From assembly GCF_019972155.1 (NCBI RefSeq), contig NZ_BOVL01000056.1, positions 124,001-188,000 on the forward strand: a stretch of DNA of 64,000 nucleotides, read 5' to 3'. Below the pieces are notes generated by a model. It was not told the DNA's origin. It made no database searches and saw only the letters and a program-made list of their open reading frames with translations. Below, in pieces: positions 9,637-18,371 of this stretch (its first letter is position 1; each line of letters begins with the position of its first letter). The DNA comes from Bradyrhizobium sp. RD5-C2 (lineage in GTDB: Bacteria; Pseudomonadota; Alphaproteobacteria; Rhizobiales; Xanthobacteraceae). A program made the position numbers and the translations under genes.

Positions 9637-10047
9637 CTACGTATCCGCCGCCCCGACCAGAAACGCCTCGTCCACCGGCACGCCGAGCGCGGTGACCAGC
9701 CGGTTGGTTTCGGCGGCCATGCCGACGATCGCCAGCATCTCTTGATATTCGGCCTCGGTCATGCCCTTGGCGCGGGCGCTCGCGGTGTGCGAATGGATGC
9801 AGTAGCTGCAGCCATGCGCCACCGAGACCGCAACGTAGAGCATCTCCTTGACCTTCGGATCGAGCGCGCCCGGCGCCATCACCTCCTTGATGCTCTCCCA
9901 GGTCCGCCGCAGCGTCTTCGGATCATGCGCGAGCGCGCGCCAGAAATTGTTGATGAAGTCCGAGTTCCGCGTCTTACGGATGTCGTCGAAGACGGCGCGG
10001 GCCTCAGTCGAGAGTTCGTCGTCGGAGAGCAGTTTTACGGTTGCCAT
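9637..10047 (-). CDS. Carboxymuconolactone decarboxylase (AhpD-like) family protein
   Basis: Small all-helical protein of 136 residues. The AhpD-type redox motif HGCSYCIHSH places Cys80, Cys83 and His87 as expected for a peroxidase/thiol-disulfide member of the CMD family, not the gamma-carboxymuconolactone decarboxylase proper, which lacks the CxxC. It probably handles peroxide or another oxidised substrate. It sits inside the Anbu locus on the same strand as the transglutaminase and is bounded on both sides by palindromic repeats (9490-9603 and 10126-10228), as though inserted as a unit. Confidence 0.9.
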   Translation of the reverse strand: MATVKLLSDDELSTEARAVFDDIRKTRNSDFINNFWRALAHDPKTLRRTWESIKEVMAPGALDPKVKEMLYVAVSVAHGCSYCIHSHTASARAKGMTEAEYQEMLAIVGMAAETNRLVTALGVPVDEAFLVGAADT

Positions 10048-10125
10048 GGTTTCTCTCGCTGATCCGGTTTGCAGCAGCGATCATATCACGGCCGAACCGT
10101 TGTCGACTTGACCGCTCTCACCATC

Positions 10126-10228
10126 GTCATTCCGGGGCTCGCGAAGCGAGAGCCCGGAATCCATCGCGCCACCGTTGCGCGGACGAACGGATTCCGGGTT
10201 CGCGCCAAAAGGTGCGCCCCGGAATGAC
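10126..10228. repeat. Dispersed palindromic repeat
   Basis: GTCATTCCGGGGCTCGCGAAGCGAGAGCCCGGAAT at the left contains its own hairpin, and GCGCCCCGGAATGAC closes the right. It separates the CMD gene from the transglutaminase gene, which share a strand, so it may limit read-through in the Anbu operon. Confidence 0.85.
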
Positions 10229-10245
10229 GGGGAGAGAGTGGGGTC

Positions 10246-11088
10246 CTACGACTGCGACTGGCTCTGCCACTGCCCGGGGCGGCCGGCAAGGTCGACCTTG
10301 ACCGCGACCGACAGGGTCTCATTGCCGCCGCCATAGCGGGTGCCGCGGACCGGGGCAGCGCCGAGATAGTCGAGGCCGATCGCGACGCGGGCATGGGCGT
10401 CGGTGGTGCAGATGCCGTTGGCGGCGTCGAAGCCGATCCAGCCGAGATCGGGCACGAAGGCCTCGGCCCAGGCGTGGCCGGCCTGCTGGTTGACCATGCC
10501 GTCGGAGCGCAGGAAGTGGCCGGAGACGAACCGCGCTGGAACGCCGCCGGCGCGGGCGCAGGCGATCAGGATGTGCGCGTAGTCCTGGCAGACGCCGCGC
10601 TTCAGCGCGAACGCCTCGGAGGCCGAGGTGGCACTGTTGGTCGGGTCCTCGTCGAAGGTCATGTGCTCGTAGATCTGCACCATCAGCGCGTGCAGGAAAC
10701 CGAGCACGTCGCTAGCTGCTTCCGCGCGCAGCTCGCGCACGAAACTCGTCATCGCCGGGTTGAGGTCAGTCAGCGCCGTGGGGCGCAGGAACAGGCTCGG
10801 CGGAAACCGCTCGTCGCTGCCTTTCAGCACGCCGCCGGTGTCCTGGGTTTCGACCAGGCCCTCGCAATGGATCGTCAGGTCGGTGATCGAACCATGCGTC
10901 AGCACATGGGTGACGTTGCCGAACGCGTCCTCATGGATGTCGAGCCGGGAATCGGTCGAGACGTCAATCTGCCAGTCGGCCACATACTGGCCGTCATGGC
11001 TGCCCGGCGTCATCCGCAGAATCTGGATCACGCCCGAGGCCGCCGGCTCGTAGCGATAAGTGGTCGTGTGGGCTATCCGCAGGCGCAT
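10246..11088 (-). CDS. Transglutaminase-like protein of the Anbu locus
   Basis: Papain-like transglutaminase-fold peptidase or amidase of 280 residues. The N-terminal bacterial transglutaminase domain (about residues 1-80) begins MRLRIAHTTTYRYEP. The catalytic triad is visible: Cys167 in KRGVCQDYAHI, His205 in AGHAWAEAF, and Asp221 in GWIGFDAANG. In Anbu-type operons it is proposed to process or hydrolyse peptide bonds made by the partner ATP-grasp. It is followed by a palindromic repeat; the alpha-E gene lies 151 nt upstream on the same strand. Confidence 0.93.
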   Translation of the reverse strand: MRLRIAHTTTYRYEPAASGVIQILRMTPGSHDGQYVADWQIDVSTDSRLDIHEDAFGNVTHVLTHGSITDLTIHCEGLVETQDTGGVLKGSDERFPPSLFLRPTALTDLNPAMTSFVRELRAEAASDVLGFLHALMVQIYEHMTFDEDPTNSATSASEAFALKRGVCQDYAHILIACARAGGVPARFVSGHFLRSDGMVNQQAGHAWAEAFVPDLGWIGFDAANGICTTDAHARVAIGLDYLGAAPVRGTRYGGGNETLSVAVKVDLAGRPGQWQSQSQS

Positions 11089-11239
11089 GGCTCAACCGGA
11101 GTTCAGTCGGTCTTCTGGGCAGGAACGTCATGCCCGGGCACCCACGTCTTTCTCCCTAATCGGCCGCGAAAGCAAGACATGGGTGACCGGGATCGGCCCG
11201 GTCATGACGACATTTTGAGCACTTTATCCGCCGCGGAGG

Positions 11240-12184
11240 TCAGATCAAATATTGCTTGGTGACGATCTCACCCAGCCGCGAATTGTCCGCGAGGAATTCC
11301 TGGATGAATTCGTGCACACCGTGCTGGAAGATATCGTCCATATGGCTGTGCTCGAGCCGGTTCCTGATGCCGCGGGCGTGGCGCTGGGCGGCGCCCTGGC
11401 GGCCGTAGGCGACGCCGATCTGGTCTAGATTGCGCACCAGGTTGCTGTAGCAGCTGGCGAGCGACCGCGGCAGCGTGTCGTTGAGGATCAGGAGGTCGGC
11501 GATCAGCCAGGGTTTCAGGGTTTCCCGGTACACCCAGTGATAGGCGGTCGTCGCCGACACCGAGCGCAGGATCGAGGTCCACTGGTAGTAATCCAGCGGG
11601 CCGCCGACATGCTCCTCCTCGGGCAGCAGCATGTGATACTTCACATCGAGAATGCGGGCGGTGTTGTCGGCGCGCTCGAGATGCACGCCGAGCCGCGAGA
11701 ACCAGTAGGCGTCGTTGCGCAGCATGGTGCGGTAGGCCGAGCCGTCGAAGCGCAGCGAGGTCTCCTGCACGAAGCGCAGGAATTTTGCCAGCTCCTCGCG
11801 GTTGGCGGGACCCTTGTTCCAGACCGCCTGCAATTCGATCCACGACGAATTGATGGTGTCCCACATCTCCGACGTCAGCGCGGTGCGCACCGAACGCGAA
11901 TTGAGCCGCGCAGATTCGATGCAGTTCTTGATCGAGGAGGGATTTTCCGACGAGAAGGACAGATACTCGACGACGTTTCGCTCGTTGGCTTCTTCGTAAT
12001 GGTCGTAGAAGGCCGCGCCGACGCCGGCGGTGAGCAGCGCGGAGTCCCACTCATTGGTCTTGCCGATATAGGCCGCGGGCAGCGCGGTGACGCGCAGCGT
12101 GGCGTCGATCGTGCGCGCGAGATACTCGGCGCGTTCGACATAACGAGCCAGCCAGAACAGGTTTTCAGCGGTGCGCGACAGCAT
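11240..12184 (-). CDS. Alpha-E domain protein of the Anbu locus
   Basis: Helical protein of 314 residues. The diagnostic N-terminus MLSRTAENLFWLARYVERAE is present, with the conserved glutamates that give the family its name. Its biochemical role is unknown, but it is almost always encoded beside a circularly permuted ATP-grasp enzyme and a transglutaminase. Here its ATG is 8 nt after the ATP-grasp stop, so the two are translationally close and surely co-transcribed. Length is normal for the family. Confidence 0.92.
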   Translation of the reverse strand: MLSRTAENLFWLARYVERAEYLARTIDATLRVTALPAAYIGKTNEWDSALLTAGVGAAFYDHYEEANERNVVEYLSFSSENPSSIKNCIESARLNSRSVRTALTSEMWDTINSSWIELQAVWNKGPANREELAKFLRFVQETSLRFDGSAYRTMLRNDAYWFSRLGVHLERADNTARILDVKYHMLLPEEEHVGGPLDYYQWTSILRSVSATTAYHWVYRETLKPWLIADLLILNDTLPRSLASCYSNLVRNLDQIGVAYGRQGAAQRHARGIRNRLEHSHMDDIFQHGVHEFIQEFLADNSRLGEIVTKQYLI

Positions 12185-12192
12185 GCTTTCAA

Positions 12193-13611
12193 CTACTCGC
12201 TCAGTATCCAGGTGTCTTTGGTGCCGCCGCCCTGGCTCGAATTGACCACGAGCGAGCCTTCTTTCAGCGCCACCCGCGTCAGCCCGCCGGGCACGATGGT
12301 GGTGTGGCTGGAGCCGGTCAGCACGAACGGGCGGAGGTCGACATGGCGCGGCGCCAGGCCCTTGTCCGTGCAGGTCGGGCAGGTCGACAGCGCCAGCGTC
12401 GGCTGCGCGATGAAGCCCTCCGGCTCGCGCTTGAGCTTGTCGCGGAACGCCTCGATGGTCGCCTTGGTGGCGGCGGGACCGATCAGCATGCCGTAGCCGC
12501 CCGAACCGTGCACCTCCTTGACGACGAGGTCGGCGAGGTTGTCGAGCACGTAGGACAGATCCTGCGCCTCGCGGCAGCGCCAGGTCTGCACGTTCTTCAG
12601 GATCGGCTCCTCGCTGAGGTAGAACTTCACGATGTCGGGCATGTAGGAATAGATCGCCTTGTCGTCGGCGATGCCGGTGCCGACCGCATTGGCGAGCGTG
12701 ATGTTGCCGGCCGCATAGGCCGACATCAGCCCGGGGACGCCGAGCGCGGAATCCGGACGGAAGGTGAGGGGATCGAGGAAGTCGTCATCGACGCGGCGGT
12801 AGATCACGTCGACTCGCTTCAGCCCCTCGGTGGTGCGCATGAACACCTCGTCGTTCTTGACGATGAGGTCGCGCCCCTCGACCAGCTCGATGCCGAGCTT
12901 GTCGGCGAGGAAGGAGTGCTCGTAGTACGCCGAGTTGTAGACGCCGGGCGTCATCAGCGCGACCGTTGGCTCGGCCGAGGCGCTGTGCGGCGCCACCGAG
13001 CGCAGCGCCGACAGCAGCTCGTCCGGATAGCGTTCCACCGGCGCGACGCGGTGACGCGAAAACAGGTCCGGAAACAGCCGCATCATGATCTCGCGGTTTT
13101 CCAGCATGTAGGAGACGCCGGACGGCGTCCGCGCATTGTCCTCCAGCACGATGAAGTTGTCCGGATCGGTGCGGATGATGTCGATGCCGGCGATGTGGAC
13201 GTAGATGTCGTGCGGCACGTCCTGGCCGTTCATCTCCGGCCGGAACACCGGGTTCTGGAAGATCAGGTCTTCGGGGATGATGTTGGCGCGCAGAATGTCG
13301 CGGCCGTGGTAGATGTCCTTGAGGAACATGTTGAGCGCGAGCACGCGCTGCTTGAGGCCCTTCTCCAGCAGCGTCCATTCGGTCGCGGACATGATGCGCG
13401 GGATGACGTCGAACGGGATCAGCCGTTCCTGGGCCTCGGAATCGCCGTAGACCGCGAAGGTGATGCCGATCCGGCGGAACAGCAGCTCCGCTTCCTGGCG
13501 CCGATATTCGAGCGCATCCGGCGGCGTCTCCTTGAGCCAGCGGGACAGCTCCTGGTAGGCCGGGCGAAGATCCTCGCCGAGGCCGTTCATCTCATCGAAC
13601 GCGACTGCCAT
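12193..13611 (-). CDS. Circularly permuted type 2 ATP-grasp protein
   Basis: Predicted ATP-dependent peptide or amide ligase of 472 residues. Family blocks are clear: YQELSRWLKETPPDALEYRR, IPFDVIPRIMSATEW near residue 75-90, the ALNMFLKDIYHG stretch, and the conserved TPGVYNSAYYEHSFLAD and NAVGTGIADDKAIYSYMPD regions. It is the first gene of the Anbu-type operon on this strand (then alpha-E, transglutaminase, and further on Anbu). A longer reading from 13644 is possible, but MAVAFDEMNG from ATG 13611 follows a GGGAGGG tract and fits the family better. Product of the ligase reaction is unknown. Confidence 0.92.
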   Translation of the reverse strand: MAVAFDEMNGLGEDLRPAYQELSRWLKETPPDALEYRRQEAELLFRRIGITFAVYGDSEAQERLIPFDVIPRIMSATEWTLLEKGLKQRVLALNMFLKDIYHGRDILRANIIPEDLIFQNPVFRPEMNGQDVPHDIYVHIAGIDIIRTDPDNFIVLEDNARTPSGVSYMLENREIMMRLFPDLFSRHRVAPVERYPDELLSALRSVAPHSASAEPTVALMTPGVYNSAYYEHSFLADKLGIELVEGRDLIVKNDEVFMRTTEGLKRVDVIYRRVDDDFLDPLTFRPDSALGVPGLMSAYAAGNITLANAVGTGIADDKAIYSYMPDIVKFYLSEEPILKNVQTWRCREAQDLSYVLDNLADLVVKEVHGSGGYGMLIGPAATKATIEAFRDKLKREPEGFIAQPTLALSTCPTCTDKGLAPRHVDLRPFVLTGSSHTTIVPGGLTRVALKEGSLVVNSSQGGGTKDTWILSE

Positions 13612-13836
13612 ATATCCCGACTGCCCTCCCAAGCCATGTGACACAGTGCATGACTTGATGGGATGGTAGCAAGGGGCGGGCCAGCGCGATATGCATTGGC
13701 TCGTGGCATTTGCTAGGGGGAGGCGGAAGGCCTGCCCGAAAAACCGGCTGAGGTCTGCTTAATTCGGCGGCAAAACCCCGTGACATCAAGGCATTGGATC
13801 GGCAATGTCAGGGGATCAAGTTAAGGGAATGAGACC

Positions 13837-14589
13837 ATGAGCGAGATCGTCACGGCGGGGATATTGGTGATCGGCGACGAGATCCTGTCCGGCCGGACCA
13901 AGGACAAGAACATCGGCTTCATCGCCGAATACCTGACCAATATCGGCATCGACCTGAAGGAGGTCCGCGTCGTCGCCGACGACGAGGCTGACATCGTGTC
14001 CGCCCTTGATGCGCTGCGGCATAGGTACAATTACGTGTTCACCACCGGCGGCATCGGGCCGACCCATGACGACATCACCGCCGACAGCGTGGCGAAGGCG
14101 TTCGGGGTCGAGATCCACCATCATCCTGACGTGGTGGCGCGGTTCAGGGAGCGTTGGACCGAGCAGGACCTCAACGAGGCGCGGCTGCGGATGGCCCGTG
14201 TGCCCGATGGCGCCGAGCTGATCCAGAGCGCGACCATCCTGGCGCCGGGCTTCAAGCTCGGCAACGTCATCGTGATGGCCGGCATCCCCACCATCATGCA
14301 GGCGATGATGGACATCGTGGCGCCGACCCTGAAATCCGGCGTGCGGATGCTGTCGGACTCGGTCCGCGCCGACGCAAGGGAAGGCGACATCGGCGGCCCG
14401 CTGCGGGCGATCGCGGAAGCCAATCCCGACACCATCATCGGCAGCTATCCGTTCCAGGACGAGAACCAGAAGCCGAACACCAATCTGGTGGTCCGCTCGC
14501 GCGATCCGGAGAAGCTCGCCGCGGCGATGGCCGCGGTGAAGGAGATGCTGAAGCAGGTGCAGGCCGCGCAGAAGAAGCCGGCGGGTTGA
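13837..14589 (+). CDS. CinA N-terminal-type molybdopterin-binding domain protein
   Basis: A 250-residue protein of the MoCF/CinA-N fold. AGILVIGDEILSGRT at the start and TTGGIGPTHDD at residues 69-79 are the family hallmarks. It lacks the C-terminal nicotinamide-nucleotide deamidase domain of full CinA, so it is the stand-alone form often annotated competence/damage-inducible protein A; proposed activities (ADP-ribose pyrophosphatase or molybdopterin binding) are unproven for this form. The gpt gene follows after 6 nt, so the pair is an operon. Confidence 0.88.
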   Translation: MSEIVTAGILVIGDEILSGRTKDKNIGFIAEYLTNIGIDLKEVRVVADDEADIVSALDALRHRYNYVFTTGGIGPTHDDITADSVAKAFGVEIHHHPDVVARFRERWTEQDLNEARLRMARVPDGAELIQSATILAPGFKLGNVIVMAGIPTIMQAMMDIVAPTLKSGVRMLSDSVRADAREGDIGGPLRAIAEANPDTIIGSYPFQDENQKPNTNLVVRSRDPEKLAAAMAAVKEMLKQVQAAQKKPAG

Positions 14590-14595
14590 GGCGAC

Positions 14596-15123
14596 ATGGT
14601 TGAACGAGATTCTGAACCGAGTGCACAGGATCGGGCCGGCAGGCCGTTCCCGGTTTCGTGGGATCAATTCCACCGGGACTGTCGGGCGCTGACGTGGCGG
14701 CTCAACGAAGTCGGCCCGTTTCATGCTGTCATCGCGATCACCCGCGGCGGACTGGTGCCGGCGGCGATCGTGGCGCGCGAGCTCGGCTTGCGGGTGATCG
14801 ATACCGTCTGCGTCGCCAGCTACGACCACGACAAGCAGGGCGACTTGAAGGTGCTCAAGGGCATTTCGGAGCAGACCGCCAAGCTCGGCGGCGGCACCGG
14901 CAAGGGGCTCTTGATCGTCGACGACCTCGTCGATACCGGCAAGACCGGCAGGCTGGTGCGCGAACTGCTTCCGGACGCGCATTTCGCAACCGTCTATGCC
15001 AAGCCGAAGGGCCGCCCGCTGGTCGACACCTACATTACCGAGGTGTCGCAGGACACCTGGATCTTCTTTCCCTGGGACACCGCGCTGTCGTTCCAGCCGC
15101 CGATCAGGGATGGGGCGGCGTGA
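14596..15123 (+). CDS. gpt: Xanthine phosphoribosyltransferase
   Basis: Purine-salvage enzyme that converts xanthine or guanine plus PRPP to the nucleotide. The 175-residue product has ITRGGLVPAAIVAREL near residues 48-63 and the PRPP-binding loop LLIVDDLVDTGKT at 105-117. The later WIFFPWD motif is typical of bacterial Gpt. An N-terminal extension of about 15 residues precedes the core. It lies 6 nt behind the CinA-like gene, and a palindromic repeat follows the stop. Confidence 0.92.
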   Translation: MVERDSEPSAQDRAGRPFPVSWDQFHRDCRALTWRLNEVGPFHAVIAITRGGLVPAAIVARELGLRVIDTVCVASYDHDKQGDLKVLKGISEQTAKLGGGTGKGLLIVDDLVDTGKTGRLVRELLPDAHFATVYAKPKGRPLVDTYITEVSQDTWIFFPWDTALSFQPPIRDGAA

Positions 15124-15130
15124 CGTCGCC

Positions 15131-15170
15131 GTCATTCCGGGTTCGATGCTTTGCATCGCCCCGGAATGAC
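15131..15170. repeat. Short dispersed palindromic repeat
   Basis: GTCATTCCGGGTTCGATGC is mirrored by GCATCGCCCCGGAATGAC, a 40-base hairpin. It lies directly behind gpt and could terminate or attenuate the operon before the next gene. Confidence 0.85.
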
Positions 15171-15193
15171 AGCGGTGAGTGATCGGAATCGAC

Positions 15194-15817
15194 ATGCCCC
15201 TGCAAAACCGCGTCACCCCCACCGGCGACATTGTCGCGACCGACCATCGCGGCACCTTCACCGGCAATCGCGGCATCATCCACGATCCGGCGACGCGGAC
15301 GCTGTTGAACAAGCGCTGGTCGAGCCCGGCCTGGCTTACCTGCGTCTGCGAGTTCAGGGGACGGCGACGCAAGGTGATGACCCGGCAGAGCTGGACCGAG
15401 CTGTTCTTCCTCGATGAAGCGACCGCATTCGCGGCCGGGCACCGGCCCTGCTTCTACTGCCGCCGCGACGACGCCAAGCGGTTTCGCAGCCGCTGGGAGG
15501 AAGGTAACGGCACCAGCGATCTCAGCGCCAAGGCGATGGATGCGGTGCTGCATGCCGAGCGGCTCGACCGCGGCAAGAAGCGGCTGCATCCGTTGCCGAT
15601 GCCGATTGACGAATTGCCAAGCGGGACGATGGTGCGGGCGAACGGGGAAAGCTATCTCGTCGCCGGTGGCAAGACCTTGCGCTGGTCGTTCGCCGGTTAC
15701 GAGCGGGCCGACGTGGCCGCTCCCGCCATCCTGCTGACGCCGCCGTCGACCGTCCGTGCGTTTCAGGCCGGCTACCGGCCGGTGCTGCATCCGAGCGCGG
15801 CGGCTGTTTTGGTCTGA
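15194..15817 (+). CDS. Conserved protein of unknown function
   Basis: I do not recognise a named domain. The product is about 207 residues and cytoplasmic, without signal or membrane segments. It is rich in Arg and aromatic residues and contains two Cys pairs, CVC near residue 50 and GHRPCFYCRRDDAKRF near 84-99; the second resembles a treble-clef or HNH-like metal knuckle, but no partner His set is obvious. ATG 15194 is preferred over 15179 because the upstream five residues come from the tail of the repeat region. The gene is convergent with the MetE-like gene, 15 nt apart. Confidence 0.75.
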   Translation: MPLQNRVTPTGDIVATDHRGTFTGNRGIIHDPATRTLLNKRWSSPAWLTCVCEFRGRRRKVMTRQSWTELFFLDEATAFAAGHRPCFYCRRDDAKRFRSRWEEGNGTSDLSAKAMDAVLHAERLDRGKKRLHPLPMPIDELPSGTMVRANGESYLVAGGKTLRWSFAGYERADVAAPAILLTPPSTVRAFQAGYRPVLHPSAAAVLV

Positions 15818-15832
15818 GCCGTCGGCGCTGCC

Positions 15833-16855
15833 TTACGCCAGCCGCTGCCGCGCCAGCTTGGCGCCGGCGCCGAGCGCGATCAGCTTGGCTTCGGCGATAT
15901 CCCGGCGCATCGGCGCCATGCCGCAATTGGTGGTCGCGATGATGTTGCCTTTCGGCACGTGTTTCGCCACCGCCTCGATCACCTTGACGACATCCTCCGC
16001 AGTCTCGACCTCGTCGTTGGCGACGTCGATGACGCCGGCCTGCACGATCTTGCCGGAAAGCGCCGCGAGCAGTTCGATCGGCACCTTCGAGTTGCGGCAC
16101 TCGATCGCGACCTGCTGGATCGTGCTCTTGTCGATGACCGGGAAGGTCTCTTCATATTGCCGCCACTCGCCGCCGAGCGTCTGCTTCCAGTCGGTGTTGG
16201 CCTTGATGCCGTAGCCGTAACAGATGTGCACAGCGGTGGCGCAGGTCAGGCCCTCGGCGGCGCGCTCCAGCGCCTTGATGCCCCAGTCGCGCACCTCATC
16301 CATGTAGACGTTGAAGGCCGGCTCGTCGAACTGGATCATGTCGACGCCGTCGGCCTGCAACGCCTTGGCCTCCTGGTTCAACAGCTCCGCGAAGGCGAAG
16401 GCCATCTTCACGCGGTCGCCATAATATTGGTCGGCGATGGTGTCGATGATCGTCATCGGACCGGGCAGGGTGAACTTCAGCCGGTTCCTGGTGTGGGCGC
16501 GCGCCGCACGCGCTTCGCCTTCATGGACGCGGCCCTTGAGTTGCAGCGGCGCGACCACCTGCGGCACCATGGCCTTATAGCGGTCCTTGCGGATGCCCAT
16601 CTCGACCTTGTGGGCGAAATCGATGCCCTCGATCCGCTCCAGGAAACCATGCACGAAGTGCTGGCGCGCCTGCTCACCCTCGGTGACGATGTCGACGCCG
16701 GCATCCTCCTGCAGCTTGACCGCAAGCACCGTGGCATCGCGCTTGGCGCGGGCGAGTTCGGCGCCTTCCGATTTCCAGGGCGCCCACAGTATGTTCGGCT
16801 CGGCGAGCCATTCCGGCTTCGGCAGGGAGCCTGCGATCGTGGTTGGAAACAGCAT
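15833..16855 (-). CDS. MetE-like cobalamin-independent methionine synthase family protein (catalytic-domain only)
   Basis: TIM-barrel methyltransferase of 340 residues, corresponding to the C-terminal half of MetE. It begins MLFPTTIAGSLPKPEWLAEP. Zinc-site candidates are His in AVHICYGYG and Cys in TTNCGMAPMRRDIA; FDEPAFN is the conserved acid loop. Such short core forms may take methyl groups from corrinoid or other donors rather than folate, so calling it methionine synthase is provisional. The start at 16855 has a clear GGGAGG ribosome site; the longer frame from 16897 does not. It is divergent from the GST gene. Confidence 0.9.
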   Translation of the reverse strand: MLFPTTIAGSLPKPEWLAEPNILWAPWKSEGAELARAKRDATVLAVKLQEDAGVDIVTEGEQARQHFVHGFLERIEGIDFAHKVEMGIRKDRYKAMVPQVVAPLQLKGRVHEGEARAARAHTRNRLKFTLPGPMTIIDTIADQYYGDRVKMAFAFAELLNQEAKALQADGVDMIQFDEPAFNVYMDEVRDWGIKALERAAEGLTCATAVHICYGYGIKANTDWKQTLGGEWRQYEETFPVIDKSTIQQVAIECRNSKVPIELLAALSGKIVQAGVIDVANDEVETAEDVVKVIEAVAKHVPKGNIIATTNCGMAPMRRDIAEAKLIALGAGAKLARQRLA

Positions 16856-16955
16856 GGGTGCCTCCCGCTGGGTTCTGATTGAGCGCCTGTGTGCCATGTC
16901 CTAGAGTGGACGTACAGAACAACAAAAGTCTTTGTGACGGGGAATAAGGACGCCG

Positions 16956-17660
16956 ATGATCGACCTGCACTACGCGCCGACGCCGAACGGCTGGAAGATC
17001 TCGATCATGCTGGAGGAGCTGGGGCTGCCCTATCAGGTGATCCCGGTGAACATCCGCGCCGGCGAGCAGTTTCGGCCGGAATTCCTGGCGGTCAGCCCGA
17101 ACAACCGGATTCCCGCGATCGTCGACCGTGCGCCTGCAGACGGCGGTGGACCGTTCTCGGTGTTCGAGACCGGCGCGATCCTGATCTATCTCGCCGACAA
17201 GACCGGCCGTTTCCTGTCCAAGGAGTTGCGTGCGCGGTCGAACGTCATCCAATGGGTGATGTGGCAGATGGGCGGCCTTGGGCCGATGCTCGGCCAGCAC
17301 GGCCATTTCGCGCTCTATGCGGCCGAGAAGATTCCCTATGCGATCGAGCGCTACCGCGACGAGACGGCGCGGCTCTATGGCGTGCTCGACCGTCAGCTCG
17401 GCAACACCGGCGCCTATGTCGCCGGCGATGACTATTCGATCGCCGACATCGCCTGCTTCCCCTGGACCATGACCCACAAGGCGCAGGGTTTCACCCTCGA
17501 CGACTACCCGAACATCAAGCGCTGGTACGCGACCGTGCGCGCCCGCCCGCAGGTGCAGGCGGGCCTTGCGATCGGAAAATTCGTCAAGGAGCCGTTCGAC
17601 GAGGAATCACGCAAGAACATGTTCGGCCAGCGTGCGAAGGAGCTGGTTGAGAAGAAATAA
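16956..17660 (+). CDS. Glutathione S-transferase, YfcG/YghU (Nu-class) type
   Basis: Cytosolic GST-fold disulfide-bond reductase of 234 residues. The thioredoxin-like domain spans about residues 1-88 with the active-site APTPNGWK segment (Thr-Pro-Asn in place of Tyr or Cys), VSPNNRIPAIVD with its cis-proline, and FETGAILIYLAD. The C-terminal helical domain includes DYSIADIACFPWT. These features fit the YfcG branch, which reduces disulfides with bound glutathione. It is divergent from the MetE-like gene and upstream of two further redox genes on the same strand. Confidence 0.92.
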   Translation: MIDLHYAPTPNGWKISIMLEELGLPYQVIPVNIRAGEQFRPEFLAVSPNNRIPAIVDRAPADGGGPFSVFETGAILIYLADKTGRFLSKELRARSNVIQWVMWQMGGLGPMLGQHGHFALYAAEKIPYAIERYRDETARLYGVLDRQLGNTGAYVAGDDYSIADIACFPWTMTHKAQGFTLDDYPNIKRWYATVRARPQVQAGLAIGKFVKEPFDEESRKNMFGQRAKELVEKK

Positions 17661-17664
17661 TGGC

Positions 17665-17725
17665 AGTTATTCCGTGGCGTGACACAGGCGCGGGCCCTGC
17701 GCCTTGCGGCGCATGCCGGAATGAC
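17665..17725. repeat. Degenerate dispersed palindromic repeat
   Basis: GTTATTCCGTGGCGTGAC at the left and GCATGCCGGAATGAC at the right with GGCGCGGGCCCTGCGCC between. It is a decayed member of the GTCATTCCGG family lying between the GST and HCCA isomerase-like genes. Confidence 0.65.
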
Positions 17726-17759
17726 GACAATGAATGTGGAAAAGACAAAGGGAAACGCC

Positions 17760-18371
17760 ATGATCGAATTCTTCTTCGACTGTTCCAGCCCGTGGACCTA
17801 TCTCGCCTGGCACAACATCCAGCCGCTGGCGAAGGAGTTCGACGCGCCGATCAGCTGGCGGCCGATCCTGGTCGGCGGCATCTTCAACACCGTCAATCCG
17901 TCGGTCTACGCGCAGCGCGAGACGCCGGTGCCGCTGAAGGCGCACTACATGAAAAAGGATCTCGGCGACTGGGCGCGCTCGGCTGGGCTAGCGATCAAGA
18001 TGCCGCCGACCGTGTTCCCGGTGAACAGCGTCAAGGCGATGCGCGGCTGCATCCTTCTCGGCAACGAGAAGATGGTACCGTTCGCGCGTGCGGTGTTCGA
18101 GGCCTATTGGGGTGACGACAAGGACATCTCGCAGGATGCCGTGCTGACCGAAATCTGCACCAAGCTCGGGATCGATCCGGCGCAATTCCTGGCCGGTATC
18201 GGCGACCAGGCGATCAAGGATCAGCTCAAGGCCAACACCGAGGAGGTGATGGCGCGCGGCGGCTTCGGCTCGCCCACGATCTATCTCGACAAGACCGACA
18301 TGTATTTCGGCAACGACCGCCTGCCGCTGATCCGCGAGGCCTTGGCACGCCTCAAGGCGCGAGCCGCCTGA
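17760..18371 (+). CDS. 2-hydroxychromene-2-carboxylate isomerase / DsbA-like (kappa GST fold)
   Basis: Thioredoxin-fold glutathione-dependent isomerase of 203 residues. It begins MIEFFFDCSSPWTYLAW, with the FDxxSPxxYLA motif and active-site Ser of HCCA isomerases, and ends with the family GGFGSPTIYLDKTDMYFGND block. ATG 17760 is chosen because the upstream in-frame reading from 17679 is encoded by a palindromic repeat. The following oxidoreductase gene overlaps it by one base, so they are coupled. The role in aromatic degradation is suggested by the family only. Confidence 0.9.
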   Translation: MIEFFFDCSSPWTYLAWHNIQPLAKEFDAPISWRPILVGGIFNTVNPSVYAQRETPVPLKAHYMKKDLGDWARSAGLAIKMPPTVFPVNSVKAMRGCILLGNEKMVPFARAVFEAYWGDDKDISQDAVLTEICTKLGIDPAQFLAGIGDQAIKDQLKANTEEVMARGGFGSPTIYLDKTDMYFGNDRLPLIREALARLKARAA

